Below, in pieces: positions 44,496 to 54,064 of a stretch of 64,000 nt of DNA. Where the stretch lies: assembly GCF_001895265.1 (NCBI RefSeq), contig NZ_CP016796.1, forward strand, positions 1,426,001-1,490,000. The letters run 5' to 3'. Both the position numbers and the translations under genes were made by a program. The notes below the pieces were generated by a model. The model ran no database searches, was not told the origin of the DNA, and saw only the letters and a program-made list of their open reading frames with translations. This DNA is from Francisella uliginis (lineage in GTDB: Bacteria; Pseudomonadota; Gammaproteobacteria; Francisellales; Francisellaceae). Positions within the stretch are counted from its first letter, which is position 1, and each line of letters begins with the position of its first letter.

Positions 44496-45980
44496 CTAAT
44501 TAACTAAGCTTTTCTCTGGAAGAACCATCCATCTTCTCAAACATTGAACCAAAATAAAGCTAAATAACACTGTAACAAAACCAATAAGTGCATAACATAA
44601 AAAAGCATTTGAGAAAGTCTGTTTTAAAACAACAATTTGAGAACTACTAATTTTTCCTTGAAAGCTATCCTGAATTCTCTCAGGTATTACCACTATCTTC
44701 GCTAACCATCCACCTAGATACCCTCCTATGCCAAGAGATACATAGAATATTCCCATCATATATGAAACAATTCTTGGTGGCGATAATTTTGTAACCATCG
44801 AAAGACCTACTGGTGATAATAGAATCTCAGAAACAGCTACCGACACATAAACAAACAAAATTAACGCTGGCTTTATTAGGGCTGTTTGATTACTAAAAGA
44901 AACAACCAAATATAAAAAGAAGAAACAAAAAGTGATAGTTAACATTGCTAAAAAGAATTTTATACTACTATCAACTGAAGGCATCTTATGATAAAAACGC
45001 TTAAATAAAATTCCTAGTAGAGGCCCTAAAACAACCAACCCAATTGATTCTACTGCAATATAATAAGATTCATAAAAATTAAAACCAAGAAATGTTTTAC
45101 TGACACAATATGAAATAAAAACAACCAAAGACAAAAAAACTTGGAAATATAACATCCAATAAATAGCTGATATTACACAGAGAAACAAAATCACAAAAAT
45201 TCTCTTTCTTTGTATACCAACTTCTTTAATAGCAAAATATATTAAACTACCAATGCTAAAAAACACTAATCCACCAAACGCTATAAGAGCAAGTGTATAT
45301 ATGGTAAAAAACAAATAAAACGCCACCCAAGTAATACCACAAATAAGAAGTGCTTTAATAATATTTTTAAATTGGAATCTTGTTTTTCTTATATCTTGAA
45401 CTTTAAAAAAGAAAACAGATACCATTAATAAAACAAAAGCAAACAGCATACTTGCTGATGCTAAGATAAAAGGATCACTCCAATTGTCTGTATGCTCTTG
45501 TACCCATTGCGGTATAAAAGAACCTAATGTTATACCGAATGCCATTAAAGCGTAGTAAATACTAAACCCACTATCTCTATGTTTATCACCAGGTTTATAA
45601 AGTCCTCCAATTAAACATGCCAAATTAGGTTTTAACAACCCTGTACCAATAGCAGCACCTGTAAGAGCAATATAAACAGCATCAAGACTATTTATAGAAA
45701 TGCTAAAAATAGCATAACTAATACCAAGAAAAAAAATTCCTAGCATCACCGCCATTCGCTGAGCAATTAATCTATCTGCAATATAACCACCTATTAATGG
45801 TGAGATATATGATATAGCAGTAAATGTCCCTGTTATTATATATGCATCAGTACTATCAATTCGCAAATGATCAAGTAAGAATAAAAGTAAAAGCGCTTGA
45901 ATTGTATAGAATCCATAACGTTCCCACATTTCTGTAAGAGAAAGAGGATACAAGGACATTGGTTGTTTTATATCTGACAT
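44496..45980 (-). CDS. POT/PTR-family peptide:H+ symporter
   Basis: 494 aa with 12-14 helices. The N-terminal MWERYGFYTIQALLLLFL and the GGYIADRLIAQR segment are POT signatures; LFVYVSVAVSEILLSPVGLSM is the late conserved helix. It imports di- or tripeptides with protons. Francisella depends heavily on peptides and amino acids, and several POT paralogues are typical. No partner gene adjacent. Confidence 0.92.
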   Translation of the reverse strand: MSDIKQPMSLYPLSLTEMWERYGFYTIQALLLLFLLDHLRIDSTDAYIITGTFTAISYISPLIGGYIADRLIAQRMAVMLGIFFLGISYAIFSISINSLDAVYIALTGAAIGTGLLKPNLACLIGGLYKPGDKHRDSGFSIYYALMAFGITLGSFIPQWVQEHTDNWSDPFILASASMLFAFVLLMVSVFFFKVQDIRKTRFQFKNIIKALLICGITWVAFYLFFTIYTLALIAFGGLVFFSIGSLIYFAIKEVGIQRKRIFVILFLCVISAIYWMLYFQVFLSLVVFISYCVSKTFLGFNFYESYYIAVESIGLVVLGPLLGILFKRFYHKMPSVDSSIKFFLAMLTITFCFFFLYLVVSFSNQTALIKPALILFVYVSVAVSEILLSPVGLSMVTKLSPPRIVSYMMGIFYVSLGIGGYLGGWLAKIVVIPERIQDSFQGKISSSQIVVLKQTFSNAFLCYALIGFVTVLFSFILVQCLRRWMVLPEKSLVN

Positions 45981-46232
45981 AAAGAATTCCTACGTTCTAT
46001 TTTTTTCATATCGTAAAAGATAAATTGTTTGCTTAGAATTCAACAAAACAAACACTATTTTCTTTAAGAGTATCTCTTAAAATCAAACTTTTTTAAATCT
46101 TTATTATTAAATCTTTCGTAAAAGCTGACCAAAAAATAATACTATTAATGATATATTATTATATTTTTCAAAAAAACGATCAAAACAAAAACCTGTTTTT
46201 TCATGCTATAATCGTATAGGTTGAGTAGAACT

Positions 46233-47672
46233 CTACTTCGCTTGAGATAGTAAATAGTGAATTAATAAGGGTACTGGTCTACCTGTAGCCTTGCAATTAA
46301 TGAAATCTCCCATTGCAGAACCTGCAATATCAAGATGCGCCCACTCATAATCTTCTGTGAATTTTGATAAGAATAAAGCCGCACATATTGACCCTGCTGC
46401 TCTGTCATGATTTGCATGATCTATATCTGCTACTTTACTATCTAATTTTTTAAGATATGGCTTATGTAAAGGTAATCTCCACACAAGATCATTAGATGCG
46501 TTAGCAGCCTGCTGTAAACTATTTGCTAGCTTATCACTATTTGCCATTAAACCGGAGAAAGCATCTCCAAGAGATACTATCATAGCACCTGTTAAAGTCG
46601 CCATATTTATAACAGCTTTTGGCTTGTACTTACCAACGTAAGTCAGCGTATCACATAATACTAACCTACCTTCAGCATCAGTATTACTTACTTCAACTGT
46701 TATACCCTTCATACTCTTAAGTACATCACCAGGTCTATAAGATCTAGCATCAACAGCATTTTCAGCAAGTCCCATTACACCCACCACATTAATCGGTAAG
46801 TTAAGCATGGCCAATGCTTTCATAATACCCATTACAGCTGCAGCTCCACCCATATCCATTTTCATAGTGCTCATACCGGCTGCAGGCTTAATACATATAC
46901 CACCATTATCAAAGACTAGACCCTTTCCTACTAAAACTATCGGAGCTTGACCTTCTTCACCACCATTATACTCCATACAAACAGTATAATTAGACATGTC
47001 AGAGCCTCTGCCTACAGCCAAAGCACATCCCATACCTAGCTCAGCCATATCATCCTGATCTAAATAATCTAAATTAAACGTTTCATACCTAGATGTAAGT
47101 TCTCTAGCTTCATTTAACATATAGTCTGTATTACAAATATTTGCAGGTAAATTCTGTAGATCTTTAGCATAATTTTGACCACAAGCAATAACTGAGCCAA
47201 TCTTAGCAGCTTCTTCAATATCTTGCTCTCCAGAATAAACTAGTTCAATATGCTCTAATGAATAATTTTCTTTTTTTGATTTTAACTGATCGAAAACATA
47301 AGTCTCTGATATAAGCGCTCTTACAGTATCTAGTGTAAGTTGCTTAGCATCACCACTTTCAAATGCGTAATCAATATTTACCGAAACTTCTTTTATATTG
47401 AGTTTCTTTAGTTGCTCTGCAGCTTTTGATATTATTTTGTCATACTCAGAAAACAAGAAATCCTGTCTTAAACCAAGTCCTAAAAGAACAACTGTTTTAT
47501 CTGTATGCAACAGAGGTAAAACTTCTCCAGAAGTTGCTTTAAAGACCTTTCTATCTAACAAAGATTTAGAATTCGGACATTTTGTCTCGTCAATAAGTTT
47601 TTGTAAATTTTCTTGCGCTACTATTAATATCTCAGCAGACGTCGTTGCCTGACTATTTACTACCAGTTTCAT
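46233..47672 (-). CDS. pepA: Leucyl aminopeptidase (M17 family)
   Basis: 479 aa. The catalytic C-terminal domain has VLVGKGLVFDNGGICIKP, MKMDMGGAAAVMG, SNTDAEGRLVLCDTL and ATLTGAMIVSLG, so both metal-site and Lys/Arg residues are present. It releases N-terminal amino acids from peptides. It is divergent from lptF with 168 bases between, the usual gammaproteobacterial pepA/lptFG arrangement. Confidence 0.96.
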   Translation of the reverse strand: MKLVVNSQATTSAEILIVAQENLQKLIDETKCPNSKSLLDRKVFKATSGEVLPLLHTDKTVVLLGLGLRQDFLFSEYDKIISKAAEQLKKLNIKEVSVNIDYAFESGDAKQLTLDTVRALISETYVFDQLKSKKENYSLEHIELVYSGEQDIEEAAKIGSVIACGQNYAKDLQNLPANICNTDYMLNEARELTSRYETFNLDYLDQDDMAELGMGCALAVGRGSDMSNYTVCMEYNGGEEGQAPIVLVGKGLVFDNGGICIKPAAGMSTMKMDMGGAAAVMGIMKALAMLNLPINVVGVMGLAENAVDARSYRPGDVLKSMKGITVEVSNTDAEGRLVLCDTLTYVGKYKPKAVINMATLTGAMIVSLGDAFSGLMANSDKLANSLQQAANASNDLVWRLPLHKPYLKKLDSKVADIDHANHDRAAGSICAALFLSKFTEDYEWAHLDIAGSAMGDFINCKATGRPVPLLIHYLLSQAK

Positions 47673-47840
47673 TTACGCTCCGTTTGTAATTTTAAAATAA
47701 ATTTTAGAAACATAATAACAAAAAACCATAACTAAAACATTAAAATTTAAGTGCGGCTAATTGTTAACTACTGACTTTTGCTTATAAAAAATATAAAATT
47801 AGTGTTAGTTTAATTTTTTATTATAAAATAGAGCTAAGCT

Positions 47841-48926
47841 TTGATTCTAGAAAAATACTACAATAGAGATATAGTTAACACATTCACATCTATAACTTTA
47901 TTCATAATATCGATAGTATCTGCCAACCTTCTTATTAGGCTTTTCCATGAAGCTTACTCAAGAGGTCTAGGAATAGATTCGATAATAAAATTTGTTATTT
48001 TAACACTACCTGAAAATGTAAGTCTCATAGCTCCAATAGCAATGTTTCTAGCAATTGTCATTTGTTTTGGTAAATACTTCTCCAACAACGAGATGTTTGT
48101 AACTCTTGCAGGTGGTGTAACATGGATGGAAATAGTTAAAAATACCTTAAAGCCTGCTGTGGTACTAACTATTATAACTCTAGCAACAACAATGTATCTA
48201 ACTCCTCTTTCAAAACAAACTTTAGATATATATCAATCATCCTTATCAGCTCAAGCACTCTTATCATCGGTAACTGACGATAAAATTATAAAAATCCCAG
48301 ATGGAAGAGTTTTATATATAAAAGATAAATCAGGAAGTAATTTACACAATGTGTTTTTATATCAAAAAACCGCAAAAGATAATGAATACAAAGTTATTAC
48401 AGCTCCTAATGCACAAATAGATTCAAATAAAAAAGCAGCTTATGTTGATTTTAAAGATGTAAATATCTATACAAGAAATCCAAAGAACTTTGAAACAAGC
48501 TATGGTAAAGCTGATAAAGCTATTTATACAATCTATGACGATACTATTAGAGATTTTGATCATAGAAGAGTTGATAGATACTATATGCATTCTTTAATAG
48601 AGAACTTTGATAATAAAGATTCGAAACTTGCAACTGCATGCAAGGGAGAGTTTTTTTCACGCATAAATAACTCTTTAGCTGTATTAGTAGCTTCTCTAAT
48701 TGCTCTTGCTCTTTGTCGTTTAAGACCAAGACAAAATAAATATGCGAAGCTGCTACCAGCAGTTGTAGTATTAGCTATATACTTATGTACAAATATGTTT
48801 ATTAATACTTGCATGACTAATGGCTCCATACCTGTTTGGATAGGTGCATGGTTACCTCATATAGTATTTATAATATTTGCTATTAGAGCCATTAGAAAAC
48901 AAAACGGATCGTCTAGGAAAGGATAA
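47841..48926 (+). CDS. lptF: LPS export system permease LptF
   Basis: 361 aa with an N-terminal helix pair, a periplasmic beta-rich domain (about 105-265) and C-terminal helices, the YjgP/YjgQ layout. The start is TTG at 47841, since no ATG opens the conserved ILEKYYNRDIVNTF beginning; GAGCT lies about 9 bases upstream. LptF forms with LptG and LptB2 the ABC transporter that extracts LPS from the inner membrane. It is 3 bases before lptG. LptD, the receiving outer-membrane protein, is encoded at 60712. Confidence 0.93.
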   Translation: MILEKYYNRDIVNTFTSITLFIISIVSANLLIRLFHEAYSRGLGIDSIIKFVILTLPENVSLIAPIAMFLAIVICFGKYFSNNEMFVTLAGGVTWMEIVKNTLKPAVVLTIITLATTMYLTPLSKQTLDIYQSSLSAQALLSSVTDDKIIKIPDGRVLYIKDKSGSNLHNVFLYQKTAKDNEYKVITAPNAQIDSNKKAAYVDFKDVNIYTRNPKNFETSYGKADKAIYTIYDDTIRDFDHRRVDRYYMHSLIENFDNKDSKLATACKGEFFSRINNSLAVLVASLIALALCRLRPRQNKYAKLLPAVVVLAIYLCTNMFINTCMTNGSIPVWIGAWLPHIVFIIFAIRAIRKQNGSSRKG

Positions 48927-48929
48927 AGA

Positions 48930-49994
48930 ATGTTATTAAACCGTATAGATCGTTATATTTTTAAAACTGTATTTGGTAGCTTTCTAATAGTTACGATAAT
49001 ATTTTGTATTCTTTTCTTTATATTTACATATCTTGCTCAAGTAAGTAACAATAGCAGTGGTGCAAGTAATATTGAATTAATTATAAATACTTTTTATCAA
49101 CTACCTGGGATACTTTATACCTTACTACCTGCATGTGCTATGGTTGGTGCTCTTATGGGACTTAGTCTACTTGCAAACCATTCTGAGATAATTATTCTTA
49201 GGGCATCTGGACGTTCAACGTTTCAAATAGCTAAAGGGGTTGTTTTAGTTGGTATAATCGGCTCTTTAGTCACAATGGTTTTTGGTGGATATATAGCTCC
49301 TGTACTTCAAAAAATATCAGATACCAATACTGTTGCATACAATACCCATGATTTATGGTTTAAAAACAAAGATGGTCTAATGAATATTTCTAATATTGAC
49401 CCACAAGAAAGAAAAGCTCATGGTATTAGAAAATTTATTATAAAAGATAATAAGATTACACAAATACGTTATGCTCAAACAGCAAGATATACAAACGATA
49501 CTGTTGCTGATGTATACGACATAAGTAAAGTTACATTTCCGACTACAGAACGACAAAAACACATTGATATAGAAAGTGGTATTAATAAAACAAACTGGTC
49601 AAATCCAATACCAATATCAGTAGCTCAAGTAATTACCATTAATGATGATGACTATTTAAACTTCACTCAATTGAGTAAGTATATGTTTTCACGAGGTCAA
49701 ACTAACGACACAGCAATAGCTTTAAAATTTTGGCAAGAAATCTTCCAACCAATATCTCTAATGGTTTTAATATTATTATCAGTACCATTAAGTATCGGCT
49801 CAACAAGATCATCAACGTTAATAATTAAGTTGATACTTGGAGCTTTCTTTGGTTTTGCCTTTTTTATTATTAACCAGATTTTTGGCCCTATTGCTTTAAT
49901 ATTGCATATCCCGCCAATATTTGGAGCCGCAGGACCAACAGCGATAGCTTTAATATTACTAATTTACCTATTCATAAAGTCAAAAGAAACTTAA
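48930..49994 (+). CDS. lptG: LPS export system permease LptG
   Basis: 354 aa with the same six-helix plus periplasmic-domain plan as LptF. Family features are LNRIDRYIFKTVFGSFLIV at the N-terminus, GRSTFQIAKGVV near residue 93 and the C-terminal QEIFQPISLMVLILLSVPLS. It directly follows lptF with an AAGGATAAAG ribosome site. Partner of LptF in LPS transport to the Lpt bridge. Confidence 0.95.
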   Translation: MLLNRIDRYIFKTVFGSFLIVTIIFCILFFIFTYLAQVSNNSSGASNIELIINTFYQLPGILYTLLPACAMVGALMGLSLLANHSEIIILRASGRSTFQIAKGVVLVGIIGSLVTMVFGGYIAPVLQKISDTNTVAYNTHDLWFKNKDGLMNISNIDPQERKAHGIRKFIIKDNKITQIRYAQTARYTNDTVADVYDISKVTFPTTERQKHIDIESGINKTNWSNPIPISVAQVITINDDDYLNFTQLSKYMFSRGQTNDTAIALKFWQEIFQPISLMVLILLSVPLSIGSTRSSTLIIKLILGAFFGFAFFIINQIFGPIALILHIPPIFGAAGPTAIALILLIYLFIKSKET

Positions 49995-50001
49995 TTAATA
50001 T

Positions 50002-51255
50002 ATGAACATATCAAAACAATCTCTAAATAACGATTTAAATATATACATAAAAAAAGACTCTCGAGCTCCAGTTATTCTATCACAGATATGGTACAAAGTT
50101 GGATCAACATATGAGCCTCAAAAACTTACTGGCATATCACATATGTTAGAGCATATGATGTTCAAGGGTACTGACAAATACTCAAAAGATGATTTAAATA
50201 GCATTGTAGAAAATAATGGTGGTATCCAAAATGCTTTTACAAGCTTTGACTACACTGCTTATTATCAGTTTTGGCATAAAAAAAATCTGGAGCTTAGTTT
50301 ATCTATAGAATCTTCGCGTATGGCAAGTTTACTATTTGATGAGAATGAGTTTATTCCAGAAAGAAAAGTTGTATTAGAAGAACGCAATTTACGTGTTGAT
50401 GATAAGGCTTTTAGCTATGCTTTTGAGCAATTTATGAAACTTGCTTATCAAAATAACTCACGCCATACACCCATTATTGGTTGGCGTGAAGATATTGAAA
50501 ACTATACTCTTAGTAATCTAAAAGACTGGTATCAGCAAAACTATGCGCCTAATAACTCAAGTATTGTTTTAGTTGGTGATATCAATGAAGATTCAGCTAT
50601 TGCTATGGTAAAAGACTATTTTGGCAATATCCCTAAATCAACGCTAAAAGATCATACTAAAGAATCTAGCTTAGTAAATATTGGTTATAGACACTCACAA
50701 ATTAAGAAGTCTCCAAATGACACAGCTGTTGCAATACTAGGATATATCACTCCTTCACTGACAACAGATTATGAGAAAAATGACCCTTTTGCTCTTATGA
50801 TCTTAAATAATATTCTTGGTAGTGCTGATGCCTCAATATTACAACAAAAACTAGTACGTGAAGAAAATTTATGTTGTCATATCGATAGTGAATACTCACC
50901 GTATATAAAAGGTGAAGATATATTTATTATCACTGCCGTAGCAAACCATGGCCAAGAGCTTGGGAATATCCAAGAAAAAATAGAAAAAACTATACATGAT
51001 TTAAAAACAACAGGGATATCTCAAGAGCAATTAAATAGAGCTAAAGTTACTATCAAAGCAGATAAAGTTTTTGCTATGGACTCACTGGAAACCCAAGCAA
51101 ATCTTATCGGTTCACTCGCTAGTATTAACCTAGATGTCGATTACTATAAATATTTAGAAAAACTTTATGATGTGACTGTTCAAGATGTAAATCGAGTCCT
51201 TGATAAATATTTCAATCAAAAAAACCTTGCAGCTTTGCACTTATTAAGGGATTAA
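50002..51255 (+). CDS. M16-family zinc peptidase (active-type subunit)
   Basis: 417 aa with the inverted zinc motif HMLEHMMFKG (HxxEH) near residue 48 and a downstream Glu in the ERKVVLEERNLRVDD block. IWYKVGSTYEPQKLTGISH is the classic M16 opening. No signal peptide is evident from this start, unlike many periplasmic YmxG/PqqL-type pairs. It lies 7 bases after lptG and 3 bases before a second M16 gene, so the two proteins likely form a heterodimer. Confidence 0.92.
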   Translation: MNISKQSLNNDLNIYIKKDSRAPVILSQIWYKVGSTYEPQKLTGISHMLEHMMFKGTDKYSKDDLNSIVENNGGIQNAFTSFDYTAYYQFWHKKNLELSLSIESSRMASLLFDENEFIPERKVVLEERNLRVDDKAFSYAFEQFMKLAYQNNSRHTPIIGWREDIENYTLSNLKDWYQQNYAPNNSSIVLVGDINEDSAIAMVKDYFGNIPKSTLKDHTKESSLVNIGYRHSQIKKSPNDTAVAILGYITPSLTTDYEKNDPFALMILNNILGSADASILQQKLVREENLCCHIDSEYSPYIKGEDIFIITAVANHGQELGNIQEKIEKTIHDLKTTGISQEQLNRAKVTIKADKVFAMDSLETQANLIGSLASINLDVDYYKYLEKLYDVTVQDVNRVLDKYFNQKNLAALHLLRD

Positions 51256-51258
51256 AAC

Positions 51259-52479
51259 ATGATCCAAAAATTCAATATTGATGATACACCAATTTATTTT
51301 CAAAAATCACAAAGCTTACCAATGCTAGATATACAGCTAAATTTTAGAGCTGGTTCAGCATTTGATGGTAAATTACATGGCCTAGCAGATCTTGCTGTAA
51401 GTATGTTTGCAACAAGAACACACATCTCCTGCGAGCAAGAGCTTATAAATAAGATAACTGACATTGGTGTATCAATACATGCCGAAACAACTAAAGAATA
51501 CTTTAATATCAAAATTCGTTTACTAAACGATAGTCAGATTATTGATGAAACTATCAAAATTCTTAATGAGATATTTACAGTTCCAGATTTTGATGAGAGC
51601 ATATTAGGCAGAGAAAAAATACAAACTTTGACTCATATAAATTACTTAAATCAACAGCCAAACTATTTAGCGTCTTTAGAGTTCTCAAAAAACATTTTTG
51701 CTAATAACCCTTATAGTCACCCTGTTATTGGTTATGAAAGTACTGTTAAAGATATAAGCTCTAAGGATATAGCTGACTTTTTTAATAAATATATTTGTGC
51801 AAATAATGCTAATATTTGTATTGTTGGAGCTGTTGAATTAACTCAAGCAAAAGATATTTCACAACAAATTATTAACTCATTGCCTAAAGGCGTTAAAAAC
51901 ACACAAGTTTTTAACCAACAAGTAAATGATTCCAAGACCATCAAAAAAACTTTTGATAGTAAACAAACATCTATTTTGATGGGACATCAATTATTACTAG
52001 ATATTCAAAATCCTTTATATTTCCCACTAAAACTTGGTAATGAAATACTTGGTGGCGGAGGTCTAAACTCGCTACTATTTAACAAAGTTCGCGAGGAGCT
52101 TGGACTAGTTTATAATATTGGTAGTAATGCAAATCTTAATCCAGATTATGGTAGCTTTGTAATATCAGCTCAAACTAGTGATCCTAAGCTTGCTCTAGAA
52201 ACTATAAACGATGTTTATGGCAACTTCATCAAAAGTATATTGGATGATAAAACCTTAGAAAACTCTAAAAAACATATTGAAGGCACACATTTACTTAGCT
52301 CTGTAAAAAATAGCTCAAAACTAAATATGCTATCATCTATTGCAAATAAAGATCTTCCTTTAGATTTTTTTGATACCTATGTTGAAAATATCAATAATGT
52401 AACTGCTACACAAATACATGATTCATTCTTACAGATTCAACAAAATAAATCTATAACTGTAATGGTTGGAGATGTCTAA
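51259..52479 (+). CDS. M16-family peptidase-like protein (inactive-type subunit)
   Basis: 406 aa. It aligns with the M16 fold (LNFRAGSAFDGKLHGLADLA at the N-terminus, GGGGLNSLLFNKVREELGLVY in the second half) but the HxxEH position reads LADLAVSMF, so the zinc site is lost. Such non-catalytic partners, with the R/Y-containing C-terminal motif kept, pair with an active M16 subunit. It is 3 bases after the active subunit gene. Confidence 0.92.
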   Translation: MIQKFNIDDTPIYFQKSQSLPMLDIQLNFRAGSAFDGKLHGLADLAVSMFATRTHISCEQELINKITDIGVSIHAETTKEYFNIKIRLLNDSQIIDETIKILNEIFTVPDFDESILGREKIQTLTHINYLNQQPNYLASLEFSKNIFANNPYSHPVIGYESTVKDISSKDIADFFNKYICANNANICIVGAVELTQAKDISQQIINSLPKGVKNTQVFNQQVNDSKTIKKTFDSKQTSILMGHQLLLDIQNPLYFPLKLGNEILGGGGLNSLLFNKVREELGLVYNIGSNANLNPDYGSFVISAQTSDPKLALETINDVYGNFIKSILDDKTLENSKKHIEGTHLLSSVKNSSKLNMLSSIANKDLPLDFFDTYVENINNVTATQIHDSFLQIQQNKSITVMVGDV

Positions 52480-52481
52480 CA

Positions 52482-53039
52482 GTGAAAACAAACACTATTC
52501 GTGTAATTTCTGGAAAATATAAAAACCGTAGACTTAAATTCCCTAATATAAATGGCTTACGCCCTACTTCAGATCAACTCAAAGAGACTATATTTAACTG
52601 GCTTACTCCTTATATACACGATAGTATCTGTATTGATGCTTTTGCTGGTAGTGGTAGTTTAGGTATCGAAAGCTTATCACGAGGTGCTGCGAAAGCTATA
52701 TTTTATGAATTTAACTTCAAAGCTTTACAGCAAATCAAAGATAATTTAAGAACTCTAGATATATCAAATTTTGAGATATCTAAGGCTGATAGTATCAAAG
52801 CTCTTACAAAGCTAGACATTCAAGATTCTCAAGTAATCATATTTCTTGATCCTCCTTTTAATAAAAATATAGTTCCTAAAGCACTAAACTCAATACTTGA
52901 AAATAAACTTATACCCAAAGGTACCATCATATATATTGAAACTGAAAAAGATGCAAAATACTCATTAGATGGTTTTGATATTTTAAAAGAAAAGAGTACG
53001 TCTAATATTTGTGCAAAACTTATTACAAAAATCATTTAA
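52482..53039 (+). CDS. rsmD: 16S rRNA (guanine(966)-N(2))-methyltransferase
   Basis: 185 aa with RVISGKYKNRRLKFP, LRPTSDQLKETIFNWL, DAFAGSGSLGIESLSRGA and the catalytic FLDPPF motif, as in RsmD. Start is GTG at 52482, 2 bases after the M16 gene stop, with GGAG about 10 bases upstream. It modifies G966 of 16S rRNA. Confidence 0.94.
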   Translation: MKTNTIRVISGKYKNRRLKFPNINGLRPTSDQLKETIFNWLTPYIHDSICIDAFAGSGSLGIESLSRGAAKAIFYEFNFKALQQIKDNLRTLDISNFEISKADSIKALTKLDIQDSQVIIFLDPPFNKNIVPKALNSILENKLIPKGTIIYIETEKDAKYSLDGFDILKEKSTSNICAKLITKII

Positions 53040-53092
53040 TTTTAAAAAATAATCTCTAAAATATAGCCATCACTAGGCTATTGGAGATAGCA

Positions 53093-53743
53093 ATGTACCA
53101 TGTTGGCATTACAGGACCATTAATTTTTACCATAATGTTTCTATTAGGAATAATCGCTGAAAGTATGACTGGGGTTATTTCCTCTTCTAGAAGAAACATG
53201 GATGCCTTTGGTGTTGTTGCTATTGCTCTTACAACAGCTCTAGGAGGTGGTGTAGTAAGAGATGTGTTATTAGGCAATCTACCTGTAACTATCATGCTAC
53301 ACCCACACTATATTGTTATTTGTCTATTTTTCTCAATAATTGCTATTTTCACACAAAAATATATAAATAAATTTTATAACATATTCTTGATCCTTGACTC
53401 TATAGGTCTTATAGCCTTTGCATATATTGGTAGTAGCATAGCATATCATGTATGTACTACTGTCTTTGAGATGCATTTTCTAAGTGTATTTATTGTTGGT
53501 ATTGTTATTGCAATTCTTAATGGTGTAGCTGGAGGAATTATGCGAGATATGATTTGTAATGATATTCCCGTTGCATTTACATCTGAACTATATGCCTCAG
53601 TAGCAGGAATAGTTGGTGGAATGAATATTGTGTTTATATACCTAAATATAAACTTATATTTAAGTGCCGCGATAATAATAGGTATAGGCTTAACTACAAG
53701 AATATTGTCTATAGTTTATAAGTGGAAGCTACCTATCATCTAA
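53093..53743 (+). CDS. TRIC/YadS-family membrane channel protein (UPF0126)
   Basis: About 216 aa, six to seven helices, with the internal repeat typical of this family: ALGGGVVRDVLLGNLP near residue 50 and AGGIMRDMICNDIP near residue 137. The ATG at 53093 with GGAG 6 bases upstream is chosen over TTG at 53081. Prokaryotic TRIC proteins are cation channels or glycine-related transporters; the exact role is open. Confidence 0.9.
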   Translation: MYHVGITGPLIFTIMFLLGIIAESMTGVISSSRRNMDAFGVVAIALTTALGGGVVRDVLLGNLPVTIMLHPHYIVICLFFSIIAIFTQKYINKFYNIFLILDSIGLIAFAYIGSSIAYHVCTTVFEMHFLSVFIVGIVIAILNGVAGGIMRDMICNDIPVAFTSELYASVAGIVGGMNIVFIYLNINLYLSAAIIIGIGLTTRILSIVYKWKLPII

Positions 53744-53768
53744 CACAATATAAAAACAACAAAATAAA

Positions 53769-53804
53769 GCATAAATCTCACACAGCACTGAGTCAAATAT
53801 ATGC
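53769..53804 (+). repeat. 36-nt hairpin element, copy 1
   Basis: GCATAAAT and ATATATGC form a stem of 7 of 8 pairs around a 20-nt loop containing CACACA and GAGTCA. Same total length, loop motif and following CTTA as copy 2 at 60560-60595, whose stem differs by a compensating pair. Confidence 0.65.
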
Positions 53805-53903
53805 TTAGTTCTTAACGACCAAACAATTAGAATGTTCTTTAGTATTACGTATGAAAAATGTCTAGCTTATAGTCAATCCGACTGTATTATGTAATCTTAT
53901 GCA

Positions 53904-53971
53904 GTCATCCTAAACTTGATTCAGGATCTCTTTACTTTGGCTAGGAGATTCCGGATCAAGTCCGGAATGAC
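53904..53971. repeat. Composite GTCAT...ATGAC palindromic repeat
   Basis: Opens GTCATCCTAAACTTGATTCA, contains a 7-of-8-bp stem with TTCAGGAT, a spacer with GGCTAGGAG, and a perfect ATTCCGGA-TCAAG-TCCGGAAT stem, closing ATGAC. Same design as 37367 and 39911. Confidence 0.88.
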
Positions 53972-54064
53972 AGGTTTTATTTTACTTGTGTCATTCGGAT
54001 TAACCATATTTTAAAGATAGAAAACTTTTATACAGCTTTTAATTAAAAAAATTTCGAGGTATCT

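Larger units (their letters stand above)
53744..54064. other. Intergenic region with a 36-nt hairpin and a composite palindrome
   Basis: No gene is seen in these 321 bases. They hold the hairpin element at 53769-53804, the GTCAT...ATGAC repeat at 53904-53971, and an AT-rich stretch with a CGAGG ribosome site for the giant repeat gene. The promoter of that gene is likely between 53975 and 54050, but no consensus stands out. Confidence 0.7.

Noticed and set aside
46205-46232. Inverted repeat AGTAGA/TCTACT after pepA as a terminator
   Set aside because: The stem is only six pairs with a tiny loop and no U-run follows on the pepA strand.
48547-48829. Minus-strand frames inside lptF
   Set aside because: Shadows of lptF; no ribosome site and no recognisable protein content.
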